Assembly: GCF_964246085.1 (NCBI RefSeq)
Contig: NZ_CAXTPD010000001.1
Source of the DNA: Brotaphodocola sp003480315
GTDB lineage: Bacteria; Bacillota; Clostridia; Lachnospirales; Lachnospiraceae
Strand: one strand, 5' to 3'
Length of the DNA stretch: 64,000 nt
The first letter of the stretch is position 1; every line of letters starts with the position of its first letter. Positions 1 to 7,558 of the stretch are shown piece by piece. The translations under genes were made by a program, and so were the position numbers. The notes under the pieces are model-generated. The model searched no databases. It was not told the DNA's origin and saw nothing but the letters and a program-made list of their open reading frames with translations.

Positions 1-2
1 TG

Positions 3-1238
3 TTCCAGCAATACAATGTGGAGTTTGTGTCCTCTACGGAAAAGTTTGATACCTCCACCCCGATGGGGCGGGCGATGTTAAATATCTGTATCGTGTTCGC
101 CCAACTTGAGAGGGAAACCATACAGAAGCGGGTAACGGACGCTTACTATTCCCGCAGCCAGCGAGGTTTCAAGATGGGTGGGAAAGCCCCTTACGGCTTC
201 CATACAGAGCCGATGAAGATGGACGGTATCAACACAAAGAAGCTGGTGGTAAATCCAGATGAAGCGGCAAATATCCGGCTGATGTTTGAGATGTACGCCC
301 AGCCCACAACCTCCTACGGGGACATTACCCGGTACTTTGCCGAACAGGGGATTTTATTCAACGGTAAAGAACTGATACGCCCCACGCTGGCGCAGATGTT
401 ACGCAATCCTGTCTATGTGCAGGCAGACCTTGATGTGTACGAGTTTTTCAAAAGTCAAGGAACAGTCATTGTCAATGACGCTGCCGATTTTACAGGTATG
501 AACGGCTGCTATCTGTATCAAGGGCGGGATGTGAAGCCCAGCAAAAAGAACGACTTGAAAGACCAAATGCTGGTGCTGGCTCCCCATGAGGGCATTGTCC
601 CCTCCGACATCTGGCTGACCTGCCGCAAGAAGCTTATGAACAACATGAAAATCCAGTCTGCCCGGAAAGCCACCCACACATGGCTGGCGGGAAAAATCAA
701 GTGCGGGAACTGTGGGTATGCCCTTATGAGCATTAACAATCCTGTGGGAAAGCAATATCTCCGCTGCACAAAGCGGCTGGACAACAAGAGCTGTGCAGGG
801 TGCGGGAAAATCATCACTTCCGAACTGGAAGCAGTGGTCTATCAGCAGATGGTAAAGAAGCTGGCAAGCTACAAGACGCTGACAGGCAGAAAGAAAGCGG
901 CAAAGGCAAACCCGAAAATCGCCGCTCTGCAAGTGGAACTTGCCCATGTGGACAGCGAGATTGAAAAGCTGGTGGACAGTCTGATGGGTGCAAACAATGT
1001 CCTGCTCTCCTATGTGAATGTGAAGATAGCGGAACTGGACGAGCGCAAGCAGGAACTTTTGGCGAGGATAGCGGAGCTGACGGTGGAAGCCATTAGCCCG
1101 GAACAGATCAGCCAGATTTCCGGCTACCTCGACACATGGGAGAATGTATCCTTTGACGACAAGCGGCGGGTGGTGGATTTAATGCTCACTACCATAGCCG
1201 CCACAAGCGACAGCTTGAATATCACATGGAAAATCTGA
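3..1238 (+). CDS. Large serine recombinase, 5'-truncated by window edge
   Basis: The reading frame is open to the left window edge, so the N-terminus is missing. What remains begins near the end of the serine-recombinase catalytic domain (motif STEKFDTSTPMGRAM, then LERETIQKRV, the long helix linking to the DNA-binding part). A Recombinase domain follows (GGKAPYGF onward, about nt 180-420), then a zinc ribbon with CGNCG, C and CAGC cysteines (about nt 698-810), then a coiled-coil, charged C-terminus. Enzymes of this family integrate and excise transposons and ICEs by a covalent serine-DNA intermediate. The gene is the last one of an element that extends left out of the window. Its stop lies under 60 bp from a truncated PTS IIC gene, as expected if recombinase and attachment site are adjacent. 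The family is clear; the exact element is not. Confidence 0.9.
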   Translation, partial: FQQYNVEFVSSTEKFDTSTPMGRAMLNICIVFAQLERETIQKRVTDAYYSRSQRGFKMGGKAPYGFHTEPMKMDGINTKKLVVNPDEAANIRLMFEMYAQPTTSYGDITRYFAEQGILFNGKELIRPTLAQMLRNPVYVQADLDVYEFFKSQGTVIVNDAADFTGMNGCYLYQGRDVKPSKKNDLKDQMLVLAPHEGIVPSDIWLTCRKKLMNNMKIQSARKATHTWLAGKIKCGNCGYALMSINNPVGKQYLRCTKRLDNKSCAGCGKIITSELEAVVYQQMVKKLASYKTLTGRKKAAKANPKIAALQVELAHVDSEIEKLVDSLMGANNVLLSYVNVKIAELDERKQELLARIAELTVEAISPEQISQISGYLDTWENVSFDDKRRVVDLMLTTIAATSDSLNITWKI

Positions 1239-1260
1239 CGGGCGGAACCCCTCCCGTCAG
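1235..1260 (+). terminator. Hairpin at recombinase stop codon
   Basis: CTGACGGG (1235-1242) pairs with CCCGTCAG (1253-1260); the stem overlaps the TGA stop. There is no U-tract, so it may be a weak terminator or part of the element end. Confidence 0.4.
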
Positions 1261-1277
1261 ATACCTACTCTGTGTAG

Positions 1278-1421
1278 TCCCTTGTAAACTGTACTTTAGC
1301 AGCGTATCTAAATCTTCCTATTTTAGGAATTGCGATATTTGCGGTAGTGCTGGCAGTTATTATCGTCAATCTAATGGAGAAAAATACAGAAACGGGGGTA
1401 GAACATGATGAAGACTTCTAA
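1278..1421 (+). pseudogene. 3' remnant of PTS mannose/fructose/sorbose-family IIC gene
   Basis: In the frame ending at TAA 1419-1421 the translation is hydrophobic: LAAYLNLPILGIAIFAVV, then a charged tail ending GVEHDEDF. LAAYLNLPILGIAI resembles the last membrane segment of mannose-family PTS IIC proteins. An in-frame TAG at 1275-1277 and the absence of anything IIC-like further upstream show that only about the last 40-47 codons survive. The remnant overlaps the start of the downstream IID gene by 17 nt, the normal IIC-IID arrangement, so an intact operon existed before. The serine-recombinase element immediately upstream is the likely cause. The rest of IIC should lie beyond the other end of the element, outside the window. 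Confidence 0.75.
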
Positions 1422-2232
1422 TACTTTGAACAATACTGGAGAAGTGATAACAAAAAAAGATTTAAGAAGGTTGTTTTTTGATTCTTTGAGTGTCAGTGGT
1501 TCATTAAACTATGAAAAACAAATGGATATGGGCTGTGCGTTCAGTTTAGCTCCAATTTTACAGAAATTGTATAAAAACAAAGAAGATTTGTCAGAAGCGC
1601 TGAAACGTCACACAGAATTTTACAATGTAACACCGATGTTTAATCCAACCCTTCTAGGGGTATTGACGGCGATGGAAGAAAGAAATGCAAAGGATGAAGA
1701 TTTCCCGAAAGAGTCGATTAATGCGACAAAAGCCAGTCTTATGGGACCAATGTCAGGAATTGGTGACACAATTGACAAGGGAACATTAAAAACAATCGCA
1801 ACAGGAGTTGGATGCACATTCGCTTTACAGGGAAGCTTTCTTGGCCCGATTTTATTCATGTTGATATATGGTGTCAGTAATTTACTGATTCGATATTTCG
1901 GAGTATTTTATGGTTATAAATTTGGAGTCTCCTTATTCCAAAATTCATCAGAGATTATAAAGAAGATATTTAGCGCAGTAACGGTTATTGGTTTAATGGT
2001 AGTTGGTGGTATGACTGCAAGTATTGTATCTATAAATTTGCAGCTTGCAATAGGTGTAGGAGAAGGCATCGTTAATATTATGGATATTCTGAACGCTATC
2101 ATGCCGGATATCCTGTCACTTGGAATTTTTGTTCTGGTTTACTGGTTACTTAAAAAAGGAACAAAAGCTACAACTATACTTTTTGGAATCATAGTAGTAA
2201 GTATTGTTGGTTCTGCTGTGGGGATTTTTTAG
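1405..2232 (+). CDS. PTS mannose/fructose/sorbose-family IID component
   Basis: This 275-aa protein matches the EIID family, one of the two membrane subunits of mannose-class phosphotransferase systems (IIC+IID form the channel; IIA/IIB phosphorylate the sugar). Family hallmarks are the N-terminal KKDLRRLFFDSLSVSGSLNYE, the GCAFSLAPILQKLY segment, NPTLLGVLTAMEE, and the glycine-rich MGPMSGIGDTIDKG loop around residues 112-125. Hydrophobic helices fill the C-terminal half and the last segment ends at the C-terminus. The start may be ATG 1405 or ATG 1408. IIC upstream is reduced to a remnant and no IIA/IIB is present, so the transporter is probably non-functional here unless the element excises. 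Base composition is AT-rich, as in the following gene. Confidence 0.9.
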   Translation: MMKTSNTLNNTGEVITKKDLRRLFFDSLSVSGSLNYEKQMDMGCAFSLAPILQKLYKNKEDLSEALKRHTEFYNVTPMFNPTLLGVLTAMEERNAKDEDFPKESINATKASLMGPMSGIGDTIDKGTLKTIATGVGCTFALQGSFLGPILFMLIYGVSNLLIRYFGVFYGYKFGVSLFQNSSEIIKKIFSAVTVIGLMVVGGMTASIVSINLQLAIGVGEGIVNIMDILNAIMPDILSLGIFVLVYWLLKKGTKATTILFGIIVVSIVGSAVGIF

Positions 2233-2247
2233 GGGGAGAGTTTACAT

Positions 2248-3771
2248 ATGGTAAAAAATAAGCCGCTTTTAAGAAGCACACCAATTAAAGAAAAAGTTTC
2301 TGCGAAATTAATTCTAAAGATGTTGGAAGAAGCGGAAGAAAAGAACATCATGCTGAACAGTATTATGATAATCAGAGATGGAAAAGTCATAACAGAAGGA
2401 TACTATAAACCTTATTCAGAGTGTATTGAACGTTCTATGCATTCTGCAACAAAGAGTTTTACTGCAACAGCTATTGGACTTTTAATTGACGAGGGGAGAC
2501 TAAAATTAGAAGATACGGTAATGTCTTTTTTTCCGGAATATGCGCCAGAAAATCCTTGTGATAATTTAAAGAAAATGAATGTATGGCATTTGCTGACAAT
2601 GACATGTGGGCATGATTCTGTACCGCCAAGGAAAGGAACAGATAACTATGTAAAGCAGTTTTTAAATCATCCGGTACCTTATGTTCCTGGAACGCATTTT
2701 CAATATAGTTCCATGGCAAGCTATATGCTGACAGCAATTATCAGAAAAGTGACAGGACAAAATATGACACGTTATTTAAGAACTCGCATATTTGAGCCAT
2801 TGGGGATTTATGATGCATATTGTGATACCTGTCCCATGGGAATTGAGTATGGAGGAGGTGGACTGTTCCTTCGTACAGAAGATTTGGCAAAACTGGCTGT
2901 TCTGTATTTAAATAACGGAATATGGAATGGTGTAAGGCTTTTATCGGAAAGCTGGGTTAAAGAATTTACAAAAATGCAATTTAGGGATTCTTGGTCTCAT
3001 AGCAACCCGACATTAAAGCCAGATTGGTATTGCGGATATGGTTTCCAGAATTGGAGATGCACACAAAAAAATGCGTATCGGTTTGATGGGAGTTTTGGAC
3101 AGTTAGCGGTGGTTTTAGAAGACTATAATGCAGTGCTAGTTACCACAGCATCCGAAGCCAGACCAGAAAGAATTTTAGAACTGTTTTGGAAATATTTGAT
3201 TCCTGCTTTTGATAGAGAGTCAACAGATACTGAATGGGTTGCATTAAAGAAGAAGTTAAAGAATCTTAAGCTACCATGGCCAGAGAAGAGGCCTGTTTCT
3301 TCAAAAGCCAGAGAAGTGTCCGGACGGGAAATTATAATGGATTCAAACAGAGAATCTATGGTAACAACAAAGCGACAGAGTTTGGCATTTGCAGATGCTC
3401 GTATTGAACTGAATAGGACAGGGATCGAAAAAATAAGTTTATCGTTTGAAAATGATGATCAATGTAGAATGCGATATACAGAAGATCATCAGGAAAATGA
3501 AATTGTGCTAGGGCTCAAAGATAAAATGGAACCAGGAATTTTAAAAAGCATTTGGGGTGATTATCCGGTTTTATCGACAGGAAGATGGCTGAATTCGGAA
3601 AAATTTGAGGTCAGGATTTTAACAATAACCGCAGATTATTGTACAATAGTGACATTTGATTTTTTGGATCCAGAGATTAAAATTCAGTTCGAAGAGACGC
3701 CTTATGATCCTGTAAAACAGATTCCGAAAGGCAGGCATTATAATGCCAAATTTATGATAAAAACTGAATAG
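2248..3771 (+). CDS. Serine hydrolase of the beta-lactamase/DD-peptidase superfamily
   Basis: A 507-aa protein with the class C beta-lactamase-like (PF00144-type) fold signature: S66-A-T-K69 (the SxxK nucleophile/base pair) and Y153-S-S (the YxN-type element). The block GGGGLFLRTEDLAKLAVLYLNNG around residues 208-230 is typical of the family. The C-terminal ~150 residues form an extra beta-rich domain as in many esterase-like members. No signal peptide is visible, so it is probably cytoplasmic. It starts 15 nt after the PTS IID gene behind GGGGGAG and is probably co-transcribed, suggesting a sugar-derivative or peptide hydrolase tied to the PTS substrate. The substrate cannot be told from sequence; true beta-lactam resistance is unlikely. 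Confidence 0.8.
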   Translation: MVKNKPLLRSTPIKEKVSAKLILKMLEEAEEKNIMLNSIMIIRDGKVITEGYYKPYSECIERSMHSATKSFTATAIGLLIDEGRLKLEDTVMSFFPEYAPENPCDNLKKMNVWHLLTMTCGHDSVPPRKGTDNYVKQFLNHPVPYVPGTHFQYSSMASYMLTAIIRKVTGQNMTRYLRTRIFEPLGIYDAYCDTCPMGIEYGGGGLFLRTEDLAKLAVLYLNNGIWNGVRLLSESWVKEFTKMQFRDSWSHSNPTLKPDWYCGYGFQNWRCTQKNAYRFDGSFGQLAVVLEDYNAVLVTTASEARPERILELFWKYLIPAFDRESTDTEWVALKKKLKNLKLPWPEKRPVSSKAREVSGREIIMDSNRESMVTTKRQSLAFADARIELNRTGIEKISLSFENDDQCRMRYTEDHQENEIVLGLKDKMEPGILKSIWGDYPVLSTGRWLNSEKFEVRILTITADYCTIVTFDFLDPEIKIQFEETPYDPVKQIPKGRHYNAKFMIKTE

Positions 3772-3779
3772 CTAACGGG

Positions 3780-3823
3780 AAACAGCTTAGATTTAGACGG
3801 TACGGGTTTAATTTAAGCTGTTT
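3780..3823 (+). terminator. Terminator-like hairpin after PTS operon
   Basis: AAACAGCTTA (3780-3789) pairs perfectly with TAAGCTGTTT (3814-3823), loop 24 nt, followed by CATTTTAG. The U-tract is weak. Confidence 0.55.
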
Positions 3824-3879
3824 CATTTTAGTTGTATACTTCTATAATTCGCAAATTCGCTAAAAAATAAAGAAAAATA

Positions 3880-3908
3880 TTGACGCATGGACATCGTTAT
3901 GCTATAGT
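3880..3908 (+). promoter_or_regulatory. Sigma-A promoter of rpmG-secE-nusG operon
   Basis: TTGACG (3880-3885), 17-bp spacer, TATAGT (3903-3908), 117 nt ahead of rpmG. Confidence 0.75.
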
Positions 3909-4024
3909 AGTATGGCGAATGGAAGAGCTTAGGTCTTTTTTTTATGCTCAAAATTAGCCTTCTGGCTAGTCCGGCAGAAAAAAGGGCTGAAAAACAACGA
4001 AAAAATCAAGTGGAGGTGGAAGTC

Positions 4025-4174
4025 GTGCGCACAAAGATTACACTGGCATGTACAGAATGTAAACAGCGGAACTACAACATGACGAAGGATAAAAAGACAC
4101 ATCCGGATCGCATGGAGACCAAAAAATATTGTAGATTCTGCAAAACTCATACTTTACACAAAGAAACCAAGTAA
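4025..4174 (+). CDS. rpmG: 50S ribosomal protein L33
   Basis: A 49-aa L33 starting VRTKITLACTEC at GTG 4025, preceded by GGAGGTGGA at a normal distance. An upstream in-frame ATG at 3944 would add 27 residues without L33 similarity and is rejected. The protein keeps both zinc-binding pairs (C-TEC near residue 9 and CRFC near residue 37), so it is the C+ paralogue type. L33 is a small protein of the large ribosomal subunit near the E site. It heads the classic rpmG-secE-nusG-rplKA cluster. Confidence 0.95.
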   Translation: MRTKITLACTECKQRNYNMTKDKKTHPDRMETKKYCRFCKTHTLHKETK

Positions 4175-4186
4175 GGAGTGTGAACT

Positions 4187-4390
4187 ATGGGAGAAACTAC
4201 AGGCACTGAGAAGGCTCCGAAGAAGAGCTTTTTCAAGGGTTTAAAAGCTGAGTTCAACAAAATCGTATGGCCTGACCAGGAAACCGTTGGCAAGCAGACT
4301 GTTGCTGTAGTGGCGGTTACCGCTGCGCTGGGAATTATCATCGCAATCCTGGATTTCATTATCAAATGGGGCCTCAGCTTCATTATTTAA
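4187..4390 (+). CDS. secE: Preprotein translocase subunit SecE
   Basis: A 67-aa single-span SecE. A charged N-terminal stretch (KAPKKSFFKGLKAEF) leads to the conserved amphipathic helix motif NKIVWPDQETVGKQT and one C-terminal membrane helix (AVVAVTAALGIIIAILDFI). SecE clamps the two halves of the SecY channel. It lies 12 nt after rpmG, with AAGGAG before the ATG, and 19 nt before nusG. Length is normal for Gram-positives. Confidence 0.95.
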   Translation: MGETTGTEKAPKKSFFKGLKAEFNKIVWPDQETVGKQTVAVVAVTAALGIIIAILDFIIKWGLSFII

Positions 4391-4409
4391 TTAAGGCGAG
4401 GGTGATAAG

Positions 4410-4925
4410 ATGTCAGAAGCAAAGTGGTATGTAGTTCATACCTATTCGGGCTACGAGAACAAAGTTAAAGTTGACATTGAGAAAACCATTGAGAACCGTA
4501 ACCTTCAGGATCAGATCCTCGAAGTTTCCGTTCCGATGCTCGAAGTCGCAGAACTCAAGAACGGCGTGGAGAAGCTTGCGGACAAAAAGATGTTCCCGGG
4601 CTATGTACTCATCCATATGATCATGAACGATGATACCTGGTATGTAGTACGCAACACCCGCGGCGTAACCGGCTTTGTCGGACCGGGCTCCAAGCCTGTT
4701 CCGTTAAGCGATGAGGAGATGGAGAGCCTCGGATTCGGAAAGACAGAAGTCGCTCTGGACTATGCAGTTGGCGATACCATTGTGGTAACGGCCGGTGCAT
4801 GGAAGGACACGATCGGTGCCGTTAAGTCTATCAATGAAAGTAAGCACACTCTTACGATCAATGTCGAGATGTTCGGCCGTGAAACACCGGTTGAACTCAA
4901 TTTCACAGAAGTGAAGCACATGTAA
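4410..4925 (+). CDS. nusG: Transcription termination/antitermination factor NusG
   Basis: A 171-aa NusG with NGN domain (residues ~4-105: WYVVHTYSGYENKV, and MFPGYVLIHMIMNDDTWYVVRNTRGVTGFVG) and C-terminal KOW domain (~120-171: GDTIVVTAGAWKDTIGAVKSI). It binds the RNA polymerase clamp and modulates pausing and Rho or ribosome coupling. It sits 19 nt after secE behind GGCGAGGGTGAT and is co-transcribed with the ribosomal genes. A full-length rho gene is also in this window. Confidence 0.97.
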   Translation: MSEAKWYVVHTYSGYENKVKVDIEKTIENRNLQDQILEVSVPMLEVAELKNGVEKLADKKMFPGYVLIHMIMNDDTWYVVRNTRGVTGFVGPGSKPVPLSDEEMESLGFGKTEVALDYAVGDTIVVTAGAWKDTIGAVKSINESKHTLTINVEMFGRETPVELNFTEVKHM

Positions 4926-4954
4926 CAACGAAAAAGGACCGGTGATGCCGGTTC

Positions 4955-4982
4955 GTGGGAGGGACACCCCCGACAATACCAC
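4955..4982 (+). promoter_or_regulatory. Ribosomal protein L1 binding site mimic, copy 1 (upstream of rplK)
   Basis: The 28-nt element begins GTGGGAGGGACACC and ends CCGACAATACCAC; GTGG/CCAC close a stem with an asymmetric GA/GACAATA-type internal loop. This resembles the L1 site of 23S rRNA helices 76-77 (GTGGGAGG ... CCGAC ... AATACCAC as recalled). It ends about 8 nt before the rplK ribosome site, fitting translational autorepression by L1. Confidence 0.75.
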
Positions 4983-5002
4983 ATTATTAGGAGGTCATTA
5001 TC

Positions 5003-5428
5003 ATGGCAAAGAAAGTAACTGGTTACATCAAATTACAGATTCCGGCAGGCAAGGCTACCCCGGCTCCGCCGGTTGGTCCGGCACTGGGTCAGCACGGTGT
5101 TAATATTGTACAGTTCACCAAGGAGTTCAACGCAAGAACCGCAGATCAGGGCGATCTGATCATCCCGGTTGTTATTACCGTATATGCAGACAGAAGCTTC
5201 AGCTTCGTTACCAAGACTCCGCCGGCAGCTGTTCTGTTAAAGAAAGCCTGCAAGATCAAATCCGGTTCCGCAACCCCGAACAAGACCAAAGTTGCTACCA
5301 TCTCTAAGGCAGATCTTCAGAAGATCGCTGAGACCAAGATGCCTGACTTAAACGCAGCAAGTCTGGAAGCAGCTATGAGCATGATTGCAGGTACTGCAAG
5401 AAGCATGGGTATCACTGTTGAGGAGTAA
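5003..5428 (+). CDS. rplK: 50S ribosomal protein L11
   Basis: A 141-aa L11 with normal length and both domains: N-terminal lysine-rich domain with the proline-rich PAGKATPAPPVGPALG loop (residues ~18-33) and C-terminal rRNA-binding domain (~70-141: KTPPAAVLLKKACKI, ending MGITVEE). L11 forms the GTPase-associated centre stalk base with 23S helices 43/44 and is needed for the stringent response. The start at ATG 5003 is fixed by AGGAGGT. It is followed by rplA after 80 nt that carry the second L1-site copy. Confidence 0.97.
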   Translation: MAKKVTGYIKLQIPAGKATPAPPVGPALGQHGVNIVQFTKEFNARTADQGDLIIPVVITVYADRSFSFVTKTPPAAVLLKKACKIKSGSATPNKTKVATISKADLQKIAETKMPDLNAASLEAAMSMIAGTARSMGITVEE

Positions 5429-5463
5429 TTCTTCATACAGGACTGAGATGAAACTTTAAATAC

Positions 5464-5491
5464 GTGGGAGGGACATCCCCGACAATACCAC
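5464..5491 (+). promoter_or_regulatory. Ribosomal protein L1 binding site mimic, copy 2 (upstream of rplA)
   Basis: This copies the 4955-4982 element with one C-to-T change (27/28 identical by eye), again just before the Shine-Dalgarno AGGAGG, here for rplA. The same element ahead of both cistrons suggests L1 controls each one directly. Confidence 0.75.
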
Positions 5492-5508
5492 TAGGAGGTT
5501 ATTTTATT

Positions 5509-6204
5509 ATGAAACATGGAAAGAGATATGTAGAAGCGGCTAAAGCAGTAGACCGCGCTACTCTTTATGATGCAGCAGACGCTATCGCACTTGTTAAGAA
5601 GACTGCTGTAGCTAAATTTGATGAAACCATTGAGGCTCATATCAGAACCGGTTGTGACGGACGTCACGCTGACCAGCAGATCCGTGGTGCAGTTGTTCTG
5701 CCGCACGGTACTGGTAAAGTTACCAGAATCCTTGTTTTCGCTAAGGGTGCAAAGGCTGACGAGGCTCAGGCTGCAGGCGCAGATTTCGTAGGCGCTGAGG
5801 AGCTGATCCCGAAGATCCAGAACGAGGGATGGTTAGATTTTGATGTAGTTGTAGCTACCCCGGATATGATGGGCGTTGTTGGTCGTCTGGGCCGTGTACT
5901 TGGACCGAAGGGCTTAATGCCAAACCCGAAGGCTGGTACCGTAACCATGGACGTAACCAAAGCTATCAACGATATCAAAGCTGGTAAGATCGAGTACAGA
6001 CTTGATAAAACCAACATTATCCACGTGCCAGTGGGTAAAGCTTCTTTCACTGAGGAGCAGTTAGCGGACAACTTCCAGACGCTTATGGATGCAATCAACA
6101 AAGCAAAACCGGCTACCTTAAAGGGTGCTTACATTAAGAGCGCAACCCTGACCTCTACCATGGGCCCGGGCGTTAAGCTGAACGTAGTTAAGCTGATGGC
6201 TTAA
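5509..6204 (+). CDS. rplA: 50S ribosomal protein L1
   Basis: A 231-aa L1 starting MKHGKRYVEA at ATG 5509 behind CTAGGAGGTT. An in-frame GTG at 5464 lies inside the L1-site mimic and is rejected as start. Family signatures are VVLPHGTGK, the ATPDMMGVVGRLGRVLGPKG block (residues ~123-143) and the conserved NPKAGTV. L1 forms the mobile stalk at the ribosomal E site and represses translation of its own operon by binding an mRNA copy of its rRNA site. Two candidate sites are present upstream. Confidence 0.97.
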   Translation: MKHGKRYVEAAKAVDRATLYDAADAIALVKKTAVAKFDETIEAHIRTGCDGRHADQQIRGAVVLPHGTGKVTRILVFAKGAKADEAQAAGADFVGAEELIPKIQNEGWLDFDVVVATPDMMGVVGRLGRVLGPKGLMPNPKAGTVTMDVTKAINDIKAGKIEYRLDKTNIIHVPVGKASFTEEQLADNFQTLMDAINKAKPATLKGAYIKSATLTSTMGPGVKLNVVKLMA

Positions 6205-6225
6205 TCAGATTTTGCAAAAAACTGA

Positions 6226-6254
6226 TTGACAATCCAAATATAGTATGTTATCAT
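6226..6254 (+). promoter_or_regulatory. Promoter of rplJ-rplL
   Basis: TTGACA (6226-6231), 17-bp spacer, TATCAT (6249-6254), directly upstream of the L10 leader. Confidence 0.75.
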
Positions 6255-6261
6255 ACACAAG

Positions 6262-6415
6262 TATTGACTGCCGAAGACAGTAGGTGCCGTAAGGCGTAAG
6301 GTTACAGCCGCCTACCGAGGAACGTACAATTTTGTATTAAACGACGAATTTGTAGAGCCCCTCTGTCTTGCACAGTGGGGCTTTTCCTTGCAGTCTCCAG
6401 TTATATAATAAAACA
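6262..6415 (+). ncRNA. Ribosomal protein L10 leader with attenuator
   Basis: The ~150-nt untranslated region before rplJ carries the pattern of the Firmicutes L10 leader. A folded 5' part includes GTAGGTGCCGTAAGGC and GCCGCCTACC complementary arms (TAGG/CCTA). It is followed by an intrinsic terminator: AGCCCC (6356-6361) plus CTGT pair with ACAG plus GGGGCT (6377-6382), then TTTT. In this family, L10-L12 binding to the 5' fold promotes attenuation. Assignment is by recognition, without a covariance search. Confidence 0.75.
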
Positions 6416-6429
6416 GGAGGAAGACATTC

Positions 6430-6924
6430 ATGGCTAAAGTTGAGTTAAAACAGCCTATCGTAGCTGAGATCTCCGAGCTGTTAAACGGCGCTGCATCCGC
6501 AGTAGTAGTAGACTATCGTGGTCTTACTGTTGCTCAGGATACCGAGCTTCGTAAGCAGTTAAGAGAAGCTGGTGTTGCTTACAAAGTATATAAGAACACC
6601 ATGATCAAGCGTGCAGCTGAGGGTACCGATTTTGCAGCTCTGGATCCGGATTTAGAAGGACCGACCGCAATCGCAGTATCTAAGGACGACGCTACAGCTC
6701 CGGCAAGAATCCTGGCTGAGTTTGCTAAGAAAGCAGACAAGCTTGAGATCAAAGCTGGTGTTGTTGAAGGTACTTACTATGATCAGAAGGGTATGCAGGT
6801 TATTGCAACTATCCCGTCCAGAGAAGTACTTCTCGGAAAGTTACTGGGAAGCATCCAGTCTCCGATCACCAACTTCGCTCGTGTGCTTAACCAGATCGCT
6901 GAGCAGCAGGGCGCAGAGGCTTAA
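6430..6924 (+). CDS. rplJ: 50S ribosomal protein L10
   Basis: A 164-aa L10. The N-terminal rRNA-binding domain includes VVVDYRGLTVAQDTELRKQLREAGV and YKVYKNTMIKRA; the C-terminal helix that anchors L7/L12 dimers includes IQSPITNFARVLNQIAEQ. It is translated from ATG 6430 behind AGGAGG, after the L10 leader. It forms the P-stalk base and, with L7/L12, is the expected ligand of the upstream leader. Confidence 0.97.
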   Translation: MAKVELKQPIVAEISELLNGAASAVVVDYRGLTVAQDTELRKQLREAGVAYKVYKNTMIKRAAEGTDFAALDPDLEGPTAIAVSKDDATAPARILAEFAKKADKLEIKAGVVEGTYYDQKGMQVIATIPSREVLLGKLLGSIQSPITNFARVLNQIAEQQGAEA

Positions 6925-7034
6925 TTTACTGACCGGTCCGCGGCGTGCCGCATAACCATCAGTATGAAGCAATTCGATACCGCATCGAACTATCATTGAT
7001 TCAGAAATATCATTATTTAATGGAGGAAATTAAA

Positions 7035-7409
7035 ATGGCAAAGTTAACCACTGCAGAGTTTATCGAAGCTATCAAAGAGTTATCCGTATTAGAGCTGAAC
7101 GAGCTGGTAAAGGCTTGTGAGGAAGAGTTTGGCGTATCCGCAGCAGCAGGCGTTGTAGTTGCAGCAGCAGCTGGCGCAGGCGAGGCAGCTGAGGAGAAGA
7201 CCGAGTTCGACGTAGAGCTGACCGAGGTTGGCCCGAACAAGGTTAAAGTTATCAAGGTTGTACGTGAAGCTACCGGTCTTGGTCTGAAAGAGGCTAAGGA
7301 CGTAGTTGACGGTGCTCCGAAGGTCCTGAAAGAGGGCGCTTCTAAGGAAGAGGCTGAGGACATCAAGGCTAAACTTGAGGCTGAGGGCGCAAAAGTTACC
7401 CTGAAGTAA
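7035..7409 (+). CDS. rplL: 50S ribosomal protein L7/L12
   Basis: A 124-aa L7/L12 starting MAKLTTAEFIEAIKELS at ATG 7035 with GGAGGA 8 nt upstream; longer in-frame starts upstream lack similarity. It has the N-terminal dimerisation helices, an Ala/Gly/Val-rich hinge (GVVVAAAAGAGEAAEEK, ~38-54) and the C-terminal factor-binding domain (EKTEFDVELTEVG to the end, with KVVREATGLGLKEAKDVVD). L7/L12 recruits translational GTPases. A strong terminator follows and rpoB does not, which departs from the usual rplJL-rpoBC order. Confidence 0.97.
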   Translation: MAKLTTAEFIEAIKELSVLELNELVKACEEEFGVSAAAGVVVAAAAGAGEAAEEKTEFDVELTEVGPNKVKVIKVVREATGLGLKEAKDVVDGAPKVLKEGASKEEAEDIKAKLEAEGAKVTLK

Positions 7410-7432
7410 TTAAAACTCAACAAAGAGCTGTG

Positions 7433-7467
7433 AACCCCGGGAATCCGCAAGGATCTCCGGGGTTTTT
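7433..7467 (+). terminator. Intrinsic terminator of rplJ-rplL
   Basis: ACCCCGG (7434-7440) pairs with CCGGGGT (7457-7463), with an additional inner ATCC/GGAT pairing, then a T-run to 7467. Confidence 0.85.
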
Positions 7468-7507
7468 CTGTATATGAAACAATTCGAAATAAAAAAATGC
7501 GCAAAAA

Positions 7508-7540
7508 AATACCCGAAAGCCCATAGGACTTTCGGGTATT
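7508..7540 (-). terminator. Terminator of cold-shock gene
   Basis: AATACCCGAAAG (7508-7519) and CTTTCGGGTATT (7529-7540) form a perfect 12-bp stem. On the minus strand it is followed by a run of T. Confidence 0.85.
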
Positions 7541-7558
7541 GTGCTTTCAGGCGGTAGA

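Noticed and set aside
1226..1408. Short open frame between the recombinase and PTS IID
   Set aside because: It crosses the element junction and is not in the frame of the IIC remnant, which gives a clear family match instead.
2248..3771. True class C beta-lactamase
   Set aside because: Only the general SxxK/YxS fold signature is seen, there is no signal peptide, and a long extra C-terminal domain is present.
3944..4024. N-terminal extension of L33
   Set aside because: No ribosome site and no similarity; the standard 49-aa L33 starts at GTG 4025 behind GGAGGTGGA.
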